Below, piece after piece: positions 1 to 8,978 of a DNA stretch of 64,000 nt. The notes beneath the pieces were generated by a model that saw only the letters and a program-made list of their open reading frames with translations, searched no databases and was not told where the DNA came from. The stretch comes from Alpinimonas psychrophila (GTDB taxonomy: Bacteria > Actinomycetota > Actinomycetes > Actinomycetales > Microbacteriaceae). Each line of letters begins with the position of its first letter. Position 1 is the stretch's first letter. The translations under genes were made by a program, and so were the position numbers. The stretch spans positions 62,001 through 126,000 of the forward strand of contig NZ_JACGWU010000005.1 in NCBI RefSeq assembly GCF_014137865.1. Direction: 5' to 3'.

Positions 1-492
<492 letters not shown>

Positions 493-570
493 CTTTCTGA
501 AAACATTCCCTCGTTGAGGTCTTAGGGTCACGGCATGGGCTAGTGCTGGTTTCGCGTAAACTCGAGGATT

Positions 571-1881
571 GTGACTGACCGCATCCTTATTAAGAACCTT
601 TCCGCTACGCCCGAGGGCCCCGTCTCCGTTTCTGGATGGGTTGAGACCGTGCGTGATCAGAAGAAGGTGCAGTTCGTCGTGTTGCGCGACGAGAGTGGTG
701 CCGTTCAACTTGTGCACCCTCGCTCAGAGGAGAGCGACCCCATCGCTGAGAGCATCTCCGGCCTCGCTGCGGGCAGCTTCATCACCGTTTCGGGTGACCT
801 CAAAATCGACGAACGCGTCAAGCTCGGCGGCCTCGAGATCAAACTTTCTGATCTCACCGTTGTCTCCGAGGCCATCGCCGAGACCCCCATTGCCGCTGAC
901 AGCAGTATCGACAAGCGCCTCGACTGGCGCTTTCTCGACCTGCGCACCCCGCGTAACAGCCTCATCTTCCGCATCCAGACCACGCTTGAGCACGCCATGC
1001 GCACCTACTGGATCGAGCGCGACTACGTCGAGATTCACTCACCCAAACTGATGGCGAGCCCGAGCGAGTCCAACGCCGAGCTCTTTGAAGTCGACTACTT
1101 TGAGGGCAAGGCGTACCTCGCGCAGAGCCCCCAGTTCTACAAGCAGATGGCGCAGGCCGCTGGCTTTGGAAAGATCTTCGAGATTGGGCCCGTCTTTCGC
1201 GCGGACCCGTCGTTCACTTCGCGTCACGCCACGGAGTTCGTGAGCGTCGACGCCGAGATCTCCTGGATTGACAGCCACGAAGACGTCATGAAGATGCAGG
1301 AAGAGCTGCTAGTCGCCGCTCTCACTGCCGTGAAGAACAAGCATGGCGAAGAGATCAAGACCTACTTTGACGTGGATGTTGTGGTTCCATCGTTGCCCTT
1401 CCCCCGCATCCCGCTGGCCGAGGCCAAGCGCATCGTGGCCGAGCGTGGATACGAGGTGCCGCGCGCGGATGACGACATGGACCCCGAGGGTGAGCGCCAG
1501 ATTGCCGCCTACGTGGCCGAGAAGTTCGGTCATGAGTTCGTGTTCCTCACCGACTACGCCGCCAGCATTCGCCCGTTTTATCACATGCGTGACGATGCCG
1601 ATCAGAGCATCACGCGCAGCTACGACCTCATCTGGCGGGGCACTGAGATCACGACCGGGGCACAGCGCGAGCACCGCATCGAGGTTCTCACCAAGCAGGC
1701 GCAGGAGAAGGGTCTCGACCCCGAGGAGCTATCCTTCTACCTGGACTTCTTTAGGTATGGCGTTCCCCCACACGGTGGATTTGGCATGGGCCTTGGCCGC
1801 GTCATGATGCTGATGTTGCACCAGCCCAACCTGCGCGAGGTGACGTACTTGTTCCGCGGCCCCAACCGCCTCACGCCATAA
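571..1881 (+). CDS. aspS: Aspartyl-tRNA synthetase, archaeal-genre (probable Asp/Asn-tRNA ligase)
   Basis: This class II synthetase charges tRNA(Asp) with aspartate. The first ~100 residues form the OB-fold anticodon domain (VSVSGWVETVRDQKK). Motif 2 is near 208-234 (FEIGPVFRADPSFTSRH) and motif 3 near 402-410 (GGFGMGLGR). At 436 residues it lacks the ~150-residue GAD insertion of bacterial AspRS (about 590), so it belongs to the archaeal genre. Enzymes of this type are often non-discriminating and also make Asp-tRNA(Asn) for GatCAB; that is inference here. It starts at GTG 571 behind GAGG and ends before a strong terminator. Confidence 0.95.
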   Translation: MTDRILIKNLSATPEGPVSVSGWVETVRDQKKVQFVVLRDESGAVQLVHPRSEESDPIAESISGLAAGSFITVSGDLKIDERVKLGGLEIKLSDLTVVSEAIAETPIAADSSIDKRLDWRFLDLRTPRNSLIFRIQTTLEHAMRTYWIERDYVEIHSPKLMASPSESNAELFEVDYFEGKAYLAQSPQFYKQMAQAAGFGKIFEIGPVFRADPSFTSRHATEFVSVDAEISWIDSHEDVMKMQEELLVAALTAVKNKHGEEIKTYFDVDVVVPSLPFPRIPLAEAKRIVAERGYEVPRADDDMDPEGERQIAAYVAEKFGHEFVFLTDYAASIRPFYHMRDDADQSITRSYDLIWRGTEITTGAQREHRIEVLTKQAQEKGLDPEELSFYLDFFRYGVPPHGGFGMGLGRVMMLMLHQPNLREVTYLFRGPNRLTP

Positions 1882-1923
1882 GGTTCACTCTTTTCGCCCC
1901 ACTTTCGGCTGACGTTCAGACAC

Positions 1924-1953
1924 AAAAAGGGAGCCTTCGCGGGCTCCCTTTTT
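1924..1953. terminator. Bidirectional Rho-independent terminator
   Basis: Perfect 7-bp GGGAGCC/GGCTCCC stem with a 6-nt loop, flanked by five A on the left and five T on the right. It therefore works on both strands and separates the convergent aspS and mycoredoxin genes. Confidence 0.9.
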
Positions 1954-1970
1954 CATGCTAAGTCTCGGTG

Positions 1971-2237
1971 TTACTTGGCGGCACCAAGCTCGGTGAGCTT
2001 CGCGTGCAGTGCCGAGTCGGAGGGCTCCACCTGGTGGGTTCCATCCGGAAAAGCAATGACGGGGATGTTCTTGCGCCCGCTAATAGCCTCGGCCTGGGCG
2101 GCACCCTCGACGACGGCCTCGAGGTCAACGTAGTCATAATCCACGTTCAAAGTGTCGAGAAGCTTCTTCGAACGGCGGCAATCGCCACACCATTCGGCGC
2201 CATACATTGTGATTCGGGAGTCAGTTTGAGCATTCAT
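1971..2237 (-). CDS. Mycoredoxin-type glutaredoxin
   Basis: An 88-residue thioredoxin-fold protein with a redox motif EWCGDCRRSK (Cys17 and Cys20), a cis-Pro segment NIPVIAFPDGT and a C-terminal amphipathic helix. The length and the W-C-x-D-C context match the actinobacterial mycoredoxin/NrdH-like group, which reduces mixed disulfides with mycothiol. Use of mycothiol is inferred from the family and lineage. It is cytoplasmic (no signal peptide), monocistronic, and convergent with aspS across the shared terminator. Confidence 0.88.
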   Translation of the reverse strand: MNAQTDSRITMYGAEWCGDCRRSKKLLDTLNVDYDYVDLEAVVEGAAQAEAISGRKNIPVIAFPDGTHQVEPSDSALHAKLTELGAAK

Positions 2238-2373
2238 ACTTCCAGCGTACGTTCATCTCACACACAAGGGAAGCGCACATGTGAGCAGTTTTGCCGTCAT
2301 ATGGATGCTTTAAGCCGATAGGGTAACCGCTGGGGCCTCTCGGTCACACTCTGTCTACGAAAGGCTTCACAAC

Positions 2374-2757
2374 ATGTCAAACTTCGGAGATTTCATCTGG
2401 TTCTTCCTGGTGAGCTTCCTTTTCATCGCCTACTTGATGATCTTGTTCTCGATCATTGGTGACCTGTTCCGTGACCACAAGCAGTCCGGCTGGGTTAAGG
2501 CTGTCTGGATCATCTTCTTGGTCGTCGTTCCCTTCATCACCGCGTTCGTTTACCTCATCGTCCGCGGCCAAGGTATGGCCCAGCGTCAGAACGCTGCCGT
2601 CCTCGAAGCCAAGTCTGAAGCCGACGCCTACATCAAAGAGGTCGCCGGCACGTCACACGCTGACGAGATTGCTAAGGCTCACGCCTTGAAGGAGTCAGGT
2701 GCCATTACGGCCGACGAGTTCACGGCGCTGAAGAAGAAGATCATCGAAAGCGTGTAA
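2374..2757 (+). CDS. PLDc_N / SHOCT-domain small membrane protein
   Basis: A 127-residue protein with two transmembrane helices: residues ~6-30 and ~43-65 (WVKAVWIIFLVVVPFITAF). The arrangement with RDHKQSGWVKAVWI between them is the PLDc_N (phospholipase-D nuclease N-terminal) pattern, but no catalytic PLD domain follows. The last ~32 residues (EIAKAHALKESGAITADEFTALKKKII) form a SHOCT domain, a short oligomerisation module. The function is not established; it is probably an envelope-associated scaffold. ATG 2374 is preceded by GAAAGG. Confidence 0.85.
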   Translation: MSNFGDFIWFFLVSFLFIAYLMILFSIIGDLFRDHKQSGWVKAVWIIFLVVVPFITAFVYLIVRGQGMAQRQNAAVLEAKSEADAYIKEVAGTSHADEIAKAHALKESGAITADEFTALKKKIIESV

Positions 2758-2783
2758 CAACCAGCCAACCTTCGGGTTGCACA

Positions 2784-2820
2784 ACGAACGGCCCGGAGAC
2801 ATTTTCTCCGGGCCGTTCGT
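2784..2820. terminator. Rho-independent terminator-like hairpin
   Basis: Long perfect stem (16 bp, ACGAACGGCCCGGAGA with its complement) around a 5-nt loop, between the convergent SHOCT-domain gene and the A/B-barrel gene. There is no long T-run, but the position and stability indicate a shared terminator. Confidence 0.8.
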
Positions 2821-2834
2821 CATTGACGGTGAAT

Positions 2835-3137
2835 CTAGATTTCGATGTCGATTGCCGTACGCGAAGCAAAGAGTGGCTTGAGGTGGTTGACGGCAACAAC
2901 ATGCAGGGGGTGAACGAGGTAGGTCTCGAGATCATCGAGATTGGCATATTCCGACTGAAGAATGGCATCCCCGTTCACGCCAAAGTAGGCAACGTTAGGC
3001 GTCACGCTCAGGCTGATGAGCTCGTCAAGTTGCTCAACAAGGGGCTCCAGGGTGCGGCGAATCTCGGCCACGGCCTCGGCACGTCCGGCTTCGTCGGTGG
3101 CAACAAGTTTCCAGATAACGATGTGGCGAATGCTCAT
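2835..3137 (-). CDS. Stress-responsive A/B-barrel (Dabb) domain protein
   Basis: A protein of 100 residues starting MSIRHIVIWKLV, with the dimeric alpha/beta-barrel pattern of the Dabb family: first strand with the H..W core, a central helix, and a C-terminal HPLHVVAVNHLKPLF segment. Family members are small dimeric barrels of mixed or unknown function. The ATG at 3137 is chosen because AAGGAG sits just upstream and the start overlaps the TGA of the glutaredoxin-like gene (ATGA), so the pair is translationally coupled. A 16-residue longer in-frame start exists but lacks a ribosome-binding site. Confidence 0.85.
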   Translation of the reverse strand: MSIRHIVIWKLVATDEAGRAEAVAEIRRTLEPLVEQLDELISLSVTPNVAYFGVNGDAILQSEYANLDDLETYLVHPLHVVAVNHLKPLFASRTAIDIEI

Positions 3138-3421
3138 AGGAGCTCCTTCAAAGAGTTGGTAAGGCGAACCGGGTCGATGCGCCAAAAATTATGAACTTTT
3201 CCATTGATGAGCAAGACGGGGATCTGTTCCCAGTACTCATCAAAGAGCGCGCGGTCTGTTTCGATCGAGAGCTCGCGAACAATGAGGCGAGAGACGCCCG
3301 GATCGATGGCCGGACTATCCGCGCTGTGAAGCTGGGCCACGACGTCGTTCACAACGAGACGCGCATCGTCACACAAGTGACAGCTGGGCTTGCCAATCAG
3401 GGTGAGGGTGATGTTGGGCAC
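3134..3421 (-). CDS. Glutaredoxin-like protein (DUF836-type)
   Basis: A 95-residue thioredoxin-fold protein with the redox pair CHLC (Cys14, Cys17) after strand ITLTLIGKPS, and a cis-Pro region QIPVLLINGKVHNFWRID. This matches the short glutaredoxin-like family often seen as 80-100-residue cytoplasmic proteins. It is the first gene of a two-gene operon with the Dabb protein (4-nt overlap). The partner substrate is unknown. Confidence 0.85.
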   Translation of the reverse strand: MPNITLTLIGKPSCHLCDDARLVVNDVVAQLHSADSPAIDPGVSRLIVRELSIETDRALFDEYWEQIPVLLINGKVHNFWRIDPVRLTNSLKELL

Positions 3422-3462
3422 GTCTTCCAGCCTAGAGGGCGTGTGGCCCGCGAATGGGCATG

Positions 3463-3496
3463 CAAAAAGCGCCTGGCACTGTGGCCGGGCGCTTTT
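3463..3496 (-). terminator. Terminator of the bS22 gene
   Basis: On the minus strand AAAAGCGCC pairs imperfectly with GGCGCTTTTT, giving a G+C-rich hairpin ending in a T-run just downstream of the small ribosomal protein gene. Confidence 0.7.
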
Positions 3497-3517
3497 GGCG
3501 TGGAAGGAAAGAAGAAT

Positions 3518-3616
3518 TTACTTCTTGTTGCGACGCTGGTGACGGGTCTTACGAAGCAACTTACGGTGCTTCTTCTTCGCCATGCGCTTGCGACGCTTTT
3601 TGATTACTGAACCCAC
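3518..3616 (-). CDS. Small ribosomal protein bS22 (AURKAIP1/COX24 domain)
   Basis: A 32-residue, extremely basic ORF read from GTG 3616 to TAA 3518. It begins VGSVIKKRRKRMAKKKHRK and ends RKTRHQRRNKK. This is the signature of the actinobacterial AURKAIP1/COX24-domain protein, bS22 of the 30S subunit, known from mycobacterial ribosome structures to lie near the decoding region. Such genes are often missed because of their size. It is monocistronic with its own terminator. Confidence 0.93.
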   Translation of the reverse strand: MGSVIKKRRKRMAKKKHRKLLRKTRHQRRNKK

Positions 3617-3710
3617 GAGAACCTCACAAATATTGGGCTAGGCCAGAAACTTTACTGGCCAGATTGAGCAATATGCCTCGTGGAAGTCTAGCGGATGAAT
3701 TTGATGCCAA

Positions 3711-4187
3711 CTACTCCGAGCGGCGTGCTGCCCGGCGGATGGATTCGGAAAGCTTGGTGGCGGCATCTTTAGAACCGGTTTGGAGTTCACGCCACGCCTG
3801 GGTTACTTGGTAGACGGTGCTGGCAGCGACGCTTCCCACGTTTGTGGCCGCAGCCACGACGTCGTCTCCCAAGAGTCGCTCCGATTCGGCGCCATCAGCG
3901 TTGCCAGCGAAGTTAACACTGAGGAATGGTATCGCCCAGTCTTCAAGTTCCTCGAGCGGCGTGGCATCCAGGCGGTATAAACGGTGCTGTCCCTCTTCAC
4001 GCACCACAACGAGTCCGGCCTCACGCAATACCTTCAGTTGTTTCGAGACAGTGGGTTGCGTGAGTCCGGTGCGCGCGACTAACTCCGACACACTGAGCTC
4101 GCTCGTGCCCTGCACCTGGTTCTCCAGAAGGATATGTAGCATCTCGCGGCGGGTTGCATCCGCCACCACGTCAAAAATGTCAGCCAT
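3711..4187 (-). CDS. ArsR/SmtB-family winged-helix regulator
   Basis: A 158-residue protein with an N-terminal ArsR-type winged helix (residues ~1-75). It opens with IFDVVADATRREMLHILL; the recognition helix is GLTQPTVSKQLKVL and the wing is EGQHRLYRLD. The C-terminal half is a Ser/Ala-rich extension without the Cys/His metal sites of classical ArsR proteins. The ligand is unknown. It is divergent from the Trk/Ktr potassium operon with 84 bp between the starts, so control of that operon is possible but not shown. Confidence 0.88.
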   Translation of the reverse strand: MADIFDVVADATRREMLHILLENQVQGTSELSVSELVARTGLTQPTVSKQLKVLREAGLVVVREEGQHRLYRLDATPLEELEDWAIPFLSVNFAGNADGAESERLLGDDVVAAATNVGSVAASTVYQVTQAWRELQTGSKDAATKLSESIRRAARRSE

Positions 4188-4271
4188 GACACTAAGGTTA
4201 CCGGAGTCCGTGACCGGGCTACCATGGCTGTGCGGGCATATCTCGCGTCACGGGTCGGCAAGGATGGGTGC

Positions 4272-5696
4272 ATGAACGAGGAACTAGCCCAGAATGCGCC
4301 GGCCTGGGTGCGCGTGAGGGAAGCCCTGGAGGGCTTCGCCCGCAGGTCACCGTCCCGTTTTGCCGTCCTGATTTTCGCGGCGATGATTCTTGTTTTCACG
4401 GCAATTTTCGCGGCCCCATTCTCGGGGGCGAACAACACTCCTACAGCTCTTGCCGATGCGCTCTTCACCGCCGTCTCGACAATTTGCGTCTCGGGCCTAT
4501 CCACGGTCGACATGGCCACGCACTGGTCGCCGCTCGGGAACGCCTTCGTCTTTATCGGAACCCAGATCGGTGCCATTGGTGTGTTGACGCTGGCCTCCGT
4601 GCTGGGCGCCATCATCTCCGGCGGCTTGGGCCTTCGCGCCAAACTCATGATTGCGAGCGACACCAACCCGCTTCGCCTGCACGCCGGGCCGGTGCCGGAG
4701 GGCCAAGCCATCAAGCTCGGGGATGTCGGCGGTCTCGTGGTTTCGGTGGCCGTGAGCCTCTTTGCCATCGAGACGGTCATCGCGATTCTTATGATGCCCA
4801 GCGTCATGGCGGCCGGGTACCCCGTGGGGGAATCCATTTGGTACAGCTTTTATTACGCGGCATCCGCTTTCACCAACACAGGCTTCACGCCGAACATCGG
4901 TGGACTCGCCATTTTTCAGGGCGACTTCTGGTTTCTCTCCCTCATCATGATTGCTGTGATGCTCGGCAGCTTCGGTTTCCCAGTTCTCTATGCCCTGCGC
5001 CGACACCTGTTTCACCCCCGCAAGTGGTCGCTCCATGTCAAGCTCACGCTGACGACCTGGTGGCTGCTGTGGGCTGGCGGCATCCTCGCCTTCCTCATCG
5101 TTTCCCCGATTGGGTCGACCGCGTTTCGGGCATTCGACGCCGGGCAAAGAATTTTTGAAGCGGCTTTTCTCTCGACGATGGCGCGCTCGGGCGGTTTCAA
5201 TATCGTCGATATCAGTCAGCTCGACACGGCCACCCTCTTGCTCACCGACATGTTGATGTTTATTGGTGGTGGTTCGGCATCCACCGCCGGCGGTATCAAG
5301 GTCACGACCTTTGCCATCCTTCTGCTGGCAGCCGTGGCCGAGGCACGAGGACGTTCCTCTATCGAAGTCTTTCGGCGCCGGGTCCCCAGCGATGTTCTGC
5401 GCCTGGGGGTCAGCGTGGTTCTGTGGGGGGCGACAACGGTGGCTTTGGGCACACTGATTTTGTCGAATATTACGGATGCTCCGCTGGAATACATCCTCTT
5501 CGACGTGATCTCGGGTTTTGCCACTGTGGGTATGAGCACGGGGGTCACTGCGAGTCTGCCCGATTCTGGCGTCTACGTGATGGCTGCCATCATGTTCATG
5601 GGCCGGGTGGGTACAGTAACGTTGGCGGCGGCCCTGGCGGCAAGCCAGGTTGGCCAGTTCTTTAATCACCCCGAGGAAAGGCCGATCGTTGGTTGA
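4272..5696 (+). CDS. ktrB: Potassium uptake channel subunit (KtrB/TrkH family)
   Basis: A 474-residue polytopic membrane protein with the four M1-P-M2 repeats of the superfamily. Visible selectivity-loop segments are STICVSGLSTVDMATHW, AFTNTGFTP, ARSGGFNIVDIS and ATVGMSTGVTA, each with the conserved Gly that lines the K+ filter. It forms the K+-conducting subunit. ATG 4272 is preferred (AAGGATG upstream); an in-frame ATG at 4224 would add 16 atypical residues. It is coupled to the RCK gene that follows: the ktrA TTG lies within the last eight bases. Confidence 0.92.
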   Translation: MNEELAQNAPAWVRVREALEGFARRSPSRFAVLIFAAMILVFTAIFAAPFSGANNTPTALADALFTAVSTICVSGLSTVDMATHWSPLGNAFVFIGTQIGAIGVLTLASVLGAIISGGLGLRAKLMIASDTNPLRLHAGPVPEGQAIKLGDVGGLVVSVAVSLFAIETVIAILMMPSVMAAGYPVGESIWYSFYYAASAFTNTGFTPNIGGLAIFQGDFWFLSLIMIAVMLGSFGFPVLYALRRHLFHPRKWSLHVKLTLTTWWLLWAGGILAFLIVSPIGSTAFRAFDAGQRIFEAAFLSTMARSGGFNIVDISQLDTATLLLTDMLMFIGGGSASTAGGIKVTTFAILLLAAVAEARGRSSIEVFRRRVPSDVLRLGVSVVLWGATTVALGTLILSNITDAPLEYILFDVISGFATVGMSTGVTASLPDSGVYVMAAIMFMGRVGTVTLAAALAASQVGQFFNHPEERPIVG

Positions 5697-6360
5697 TCGC
5701 AAGAAGAAGAACACCGCCGTGCTCGTCATCGGGCTCGGCCGTTTTGGAGCAGCCACGGCAGGGCAACTCGATCGCCTCGACCGCGAAGTTCTGGCCGTAG
5801 ACGAAAACATGGAGCTCGTTCAGAAATGGTCTGAGCGCATTACGCACGCCGTTCAAGCCGATGTCACGAAGATTGAAGCTCTTGAGCAAATCGGAGCCCG
5901 CGACTTCAGGACAGCTGTTGTAGCGGTTGGGTCTTCCATTGAAGCAAGCGTTCTCATCACCGCCAATCTTGTCGACCTCGGTGTCGAACAGATTTGGGCC
6001 AAGGCCATCAGTAAATCTCACGGCAAAATTTTGGAACGCATCGGCGCCAACCACGTCATTTACCCGGAGGCCGAAGCCGGCGAGCGCGTCGCCCATCTTC
6101 TCTCGGGACAGCTGCTCGACTTCGTCGAAATCGACCCGGACTTCGCGATTGTCAAGCTGCACCCCCCACGAGTTCTGGCCGGTAAAACATTGACCGAGTC
6201 AGGTGTGCGGGGGACCTCCAAGGTCACCGTGGTCGGCGTGAAGAAGCCCGGAGAATCTTTCACGTTCGCCACGGCCGAGACTCTCATCGATAGCGGTGAC
6301 GAAATCCTCGTGTCGGGGCACCCCAGCGATATCGAGAGATTCGCCGCGCTACCGAAGTAG
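5689..6360 (+). CDS. ktrA: Potassium channel gating subunit (KtrA/TrkA RCK protein)
   Basis: A 223-residue cytoplasmic regulator. The N-terminal Rossmann RCK_N domain has VIGLGRFGAATAGQL (nucleotide-binding GxGxxG) and the acidic end of strand 2 (VDE). A C-terminal RCK_C (TrkA_C) domain spans ~140-223. It would gate the KtrB channel in response to ATP/ADP or NAD(H). Start TTG 5689 is chosen because GAGGAAAGG lies 7-8 nt upstream and the start overlaps the ktrB stop. A longer ATG start at 5650 would lie deep in ktrB. Confidence 0.92.
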   Translation: MVDRKKKNTAVLVIGLGRFGAATAGQLDRLDREVLAVDENMELVQKWSERITHAVQADVTKIEALEQIGARDFRTAVVAVGSSIEASVLITANLVDLGVEQIWAKAISKSHGKILERIGANHVIYPEAEAGERVAHLLSGQLLDFVEIDPDFAIVKLHPPRVLAGKTLTESGVRGTSKVTVVGVKKPGESFTFATAETLIDSGDEILVSGHPSDIERFAALPK

Positions 6361-6369
6361 GGCCTGCGC

Positions 6370-7212
6370 CTACTGACCGACGGCCATTTCTTGGGATCGA
6401 CTAATGGATGCGGCGGTGGCGCGCACGAAAATGCCGGGGAGGTCGGCCTCGTCGAAGACGGCGATGACACGCTCGGTGCTGCCCTTGGGGCTCGTGACCT
6501 GACGGCGCAATTCCGCCGGGGTCTCCCCCGAAGCCGCTAAAAGTTCGACGGCACCGCGGAAGGTTGCGCGCACGGCAAGATCCGCTTGCGCGGGGGTGAG
6601 CCCGTGGGCAATGCCGGCTTGGGTGAGAGCCTCAATGAAGTAGTAGACGTAGGCCGGGCCGGAGCCGGAGATCGCGCCCACGGCGTCCATTTGGGATTCG
6701 GGAACCACCAACACGTCGCCCACTGTGTCAAATAAGCGCGTTACTAGGTCAATATCAGCGGAACTCGACCGGGATCCCGCGCACACACCAGTGACGCCGA
6801 GACCAACCTTCGACGGGGTGTTCGGCATGGAACGAATAGCGGAAATGGCGGCGGGGAGGTGCGCTTCGAGGGTAGCCGTGGTGACTCCCCCGGCTACGCT
6901 GACAATGATGGCCCCGGGTTCCAACGCATCCGAAATCTCATCAAGAAGGTCGGGCACCATGATCGGTTTCACGGCCACAAGAACAATGGTGGCGCCGCGA
7001 ACGGCCTCCCGGTTGGCATCCGGATTAATGCTGGTCGCCAGCGCTGTCACACGGGGTTCGTTATCGAAAGTCGCGGCTTGTTCGGCACTGCGATTGGTGA
7101 CGCGGATGCCGCCCTCGACATAGACGTTCGGCGCCAGCAATCCCGAAAGAATGGCACGCCCCATCGATCCGGCACCCAAAATGGCAATGCTGGGAAGGTT
7201 AACTGTATTCAC
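6370..7212 (-). CDS. proC: Pyrroline-5-carboxylate reductase
   Basis: A 280-residue enzyme for the last step of proline synthesis: P5C + NAD(P)H to proline. The N-terminal Rossmann motif is IAILGAGSMGRAILSGLL. The C-terminal signature region is AISGSGPAYVYYFIEAL, followed by the dimer-domain helix and the TSPKGSTE segment. The length is normal for the family. It is divergent from the cation-efflux gene and convergent with ktrA, which ends 10 bp away. Confidence 0.95.
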   Translation of the reverse strand: MNTVNLPSIAILGAGSMGRAILSGLLAPNVYVEGGIRVTNRSAEQAATFDNEPRVTALATSINPDANREAVRGATIVLVAVKPIMVPDLLDEISDALEPGAIIVSVAGGVTTATLEAHLPAAISAIRSMPNTPSKVGLGVTGVCAGSRSSSADIDLVTRLFDTVGDVLVVPESQMDAVGAISGSGPAYVYYFIEALTQAGIAHGLTPAQADLAVRATFRGAVELLAASGETPAELRRQVTSPKGSTERVIAVFDEADLPGIFVRATAASISRSQEMAVGQ

Positions 7213-7238
7213 TCGCTCATTCTAGGATTGGAGCAGTT

Positions 7239-7259
7239 GCCGCGCGAGACCAGCGCGGC
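7239..7259. other. Perfect 7-bp inverted repeat in the proC/CDF divergent spacer
   Basis: GCCGCGC and GCGCGGC arms with a 7-nt loop lie between the divergent starts of proC (7212) and the cation-efflux gene (7297). It could be an operator or a leader hairpin; no family is recognised. Confidence 0.35.
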
Positions 7260-7296
7260 GGTCAGCGTGGGAATATCGGCGAAGAGGACAAGTTCT

Positions 7297-8259
7297 ATGA
7301 GCGCAACCGGTGGCAACAAAGCAATCATTGCGGCACTTTTGGCCAACCTCGGAATTGCGGCGACCAAGCTCATTGCCTTTGCGTTCTCGGGGGCTACCTC
7401 GCTTTTGGCAGAGGGTGTGCACTCGATTGCTGACTCGGGCAACCAGTTGTTGTTGCTCCTCGGGGGTCGCAAGGCGCGTCAGCGGGCCGATAACAAGCAT
7501 CCGTTTGGCTATGGGCGCGAGCGCTTCGTTTACGCCTTCGTGGTCTCGATTATTTTGTTCAGCGTGGGTGGCGTCTTCTCCCTCTACGAGGGCTTTAACA
7601 AGCTGCAGCATCCTGAGCCGCTCGAATACTGGTGGCTCCCCATGCTGGTGCTGACCATCGCCATTGTGTTGGAGAGCCTTTCACTTCGCACCGCCGTTCG
7701 GGAGTCGAATCCTCTGCGCGGTGACGCATCCTGGATCCAGTTCATTCGTCATTCCAATGCTCCCGAGCTTCCCGTTTTGCTTCTCGAGGACACCGCCGCT
7801 CTTCTGGGTCTGGTGATGGCCTTCTTCGGTGTGGGTCTCACCGTTCTCACGGGCGACAGCATGTGGGACGCCGTCGGCACCATCGGCATCGGCATTCTGC
7901 TTGTTCTCGTCGCCATTATTTTAGGCATTGAAACCAAGAGCCTCCTGGTGGGCGAGGGGGCAACACTCGAAGACGTTCAGGCCATTGAAAAGGCCGTCGA
8001 AGCGGGCGGTGAAGCCGAGAGCATCCTGCACTTGAAGACACTGTATTTGGGGCCGGATGAGCTGTTGGTGGGAGCCAAACTGGCCTTTCCGGCCGAGATG
8101 CGGTTCTCCGAGGTCGCCACCGCTATCGACAGAATTGAAGCCCGCGTTCGAGCTTCTGTGCCGGCCGCCCGCGTCATTTACATCGAACCCGACGTCGCGC
8201 GTGTCGAACACGGCACGTCGTTGAATACCGACGCCGTCTTCATCAAGAGCATCGACTAA
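7297..8259 (+). CDS. Cation diffusion facilitator family transporter
   Basis: A 320-residue inner-membrane protein with an AALLANLGIAATKLIAF first helix and the CDF signature SLLAEGVHSIADSGNQ. A second metal-site helix follows (residues ~165-185; in place of the canonical HxxxD it shows LLEDTAALLG), then a cytoplasmic C-terminal domain from ~215. CDF proteins export divalent metals (Zn, Mn, Fe) by proton antiport; the metal is not predictable here. ATG 7297 follows GAAGAGG; the frame is open far upstream but non-protein-like there. The amidotransferase gene starts 8 bp downstream, suggesting cotranscription. Confidence 0.88.
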   Translation: MSATGGNKAIIAALLANLGIAATKLIAFAFSGATSLLAEGVHSIADSGNQLLLLLGGRKARQRADNKHPFGYGRERFVYAFVVSIILFSVGGVFSLYEGFNKLQHPEPLEYWWLPMLVLTIAIVLESLSLRTAVRESNPLRGDASWIQFIRHSNAPELPVLLLEDTAALLGLVMAFFGVGLTVLTGDSMWDAVGTIGIGILLVLVAIILGIETKSLLVGEGATLEDVQAIEKAVEAGGEAESILHLKTLYLGPDELLVGAKLAFPAEMRFSEVATAIDRIEARVRASVPAARVIYIEPDVARVEHGTSLNTDAVFIKSID

Positions 8260-8267
8260 GGAGTTTC

Positions 8268-8978
8268 GTGAGCAACGTTTTGAAAACAGCGCTGGTCATT
8301 CAGCATGACCCCTCTATTCATCTGGGCAATCTTGAGCCTGTCTTGCGTGAGCGCGGGTATGACATTCAGATTCTGGATGCCCGCACCACCGACTTCGAGA
8401 CCCTTACACTGGCGCCCGATCTTCTCGTCGTTTTGGGCAATGACGGCGGTGTCTACGAACGGGATGCCCTTCCCTATATTGTTGCCGAGGAAGCGTGGCT
8501 GGCGTCGCGCTTGGCCGCCCAGCAACCCACGTTGGGAGTGTGCTTTGGTGCCCAGATCATGGCGAGTGCTCTCGGCGAGCGCGTGTACAAGGGCGACACC
8601 ACGCAGATTGGTTTTCGGGACGTCGTTCCCACGTTGGCCGGTTCGAGCTCCCCCGTTCGGCATTTTGCGGGGGTGCCGGTCATGGAGTGGCACGGCGACA
8701 CCTTTGACCTACCGGCCGGGGCGACTCTGCTGGCCGGGTCGAGTGACTACGCCAATGAAGCCTTTGCCTTGGGGTCATGGGGACTCGCGGTGCAATTTCA
8801 CCCCGAGACCACGGAGGAAATGCACGAGGAGTGGCTTTCCATTGGGCGCGAGTCCGTGGTGAATCTGGGGATGGACCCCGATGCCCTGGTCGCCGAACGC
8901 GATACCCACTCCACTGCGATGGGCGTGGCCTCCCAGTCCATGTTAAACGAGTTTCTCGATGGGATCGAGAAGCGTTAG
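8268..8978 (+). CDS. Class I glutamine amidotransferase-like protein
   Basis: A 236-residue stand-alone GATase1 domain. The nucleophile elbow is LGVCFGAQIMASAL (Cys), and the catalytic His and Glu are in AVQFHPETTEEM. Such proteins hydrolyse glutamine or gamma-glutamyl amides; no synthetase partner is fused or adjacent, so the acceptor is unknown. GTG 8268 is preceded by AAGGAG overlapping the stop of the CDF gene. It is convergent with tadA (4-bp overlap of the 3' ends). Confidence 0.88.
   Translation: MSNVLKTALVIQHDPSIHLGNLEPVLRERGYDIQILDARTTDFETLTLAPDLLVVLGNDGGVYERDALPYIVAEEAWLASRLAAQQPTLGVCFGAQIMASALGERVYKGDTTQIGFRDVVPTLAGSSSPVRHFAGVPVMEWHGDTFDLPAGATLLAGSSDYANEAFALGSWGLAVQFHPETTEEMHEEWLSIGRESVVNLGMDPDALVAERDTHSTAMGVASQSMLNEFLDGIEKR

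Noticed and set aside
4497-5810. A 437-codon minus-strand frame over the ktr genes
   Set aside because: Antisense shadow of KtrB/KtrA with low-complexity charged composition and no ribosome-binding site.
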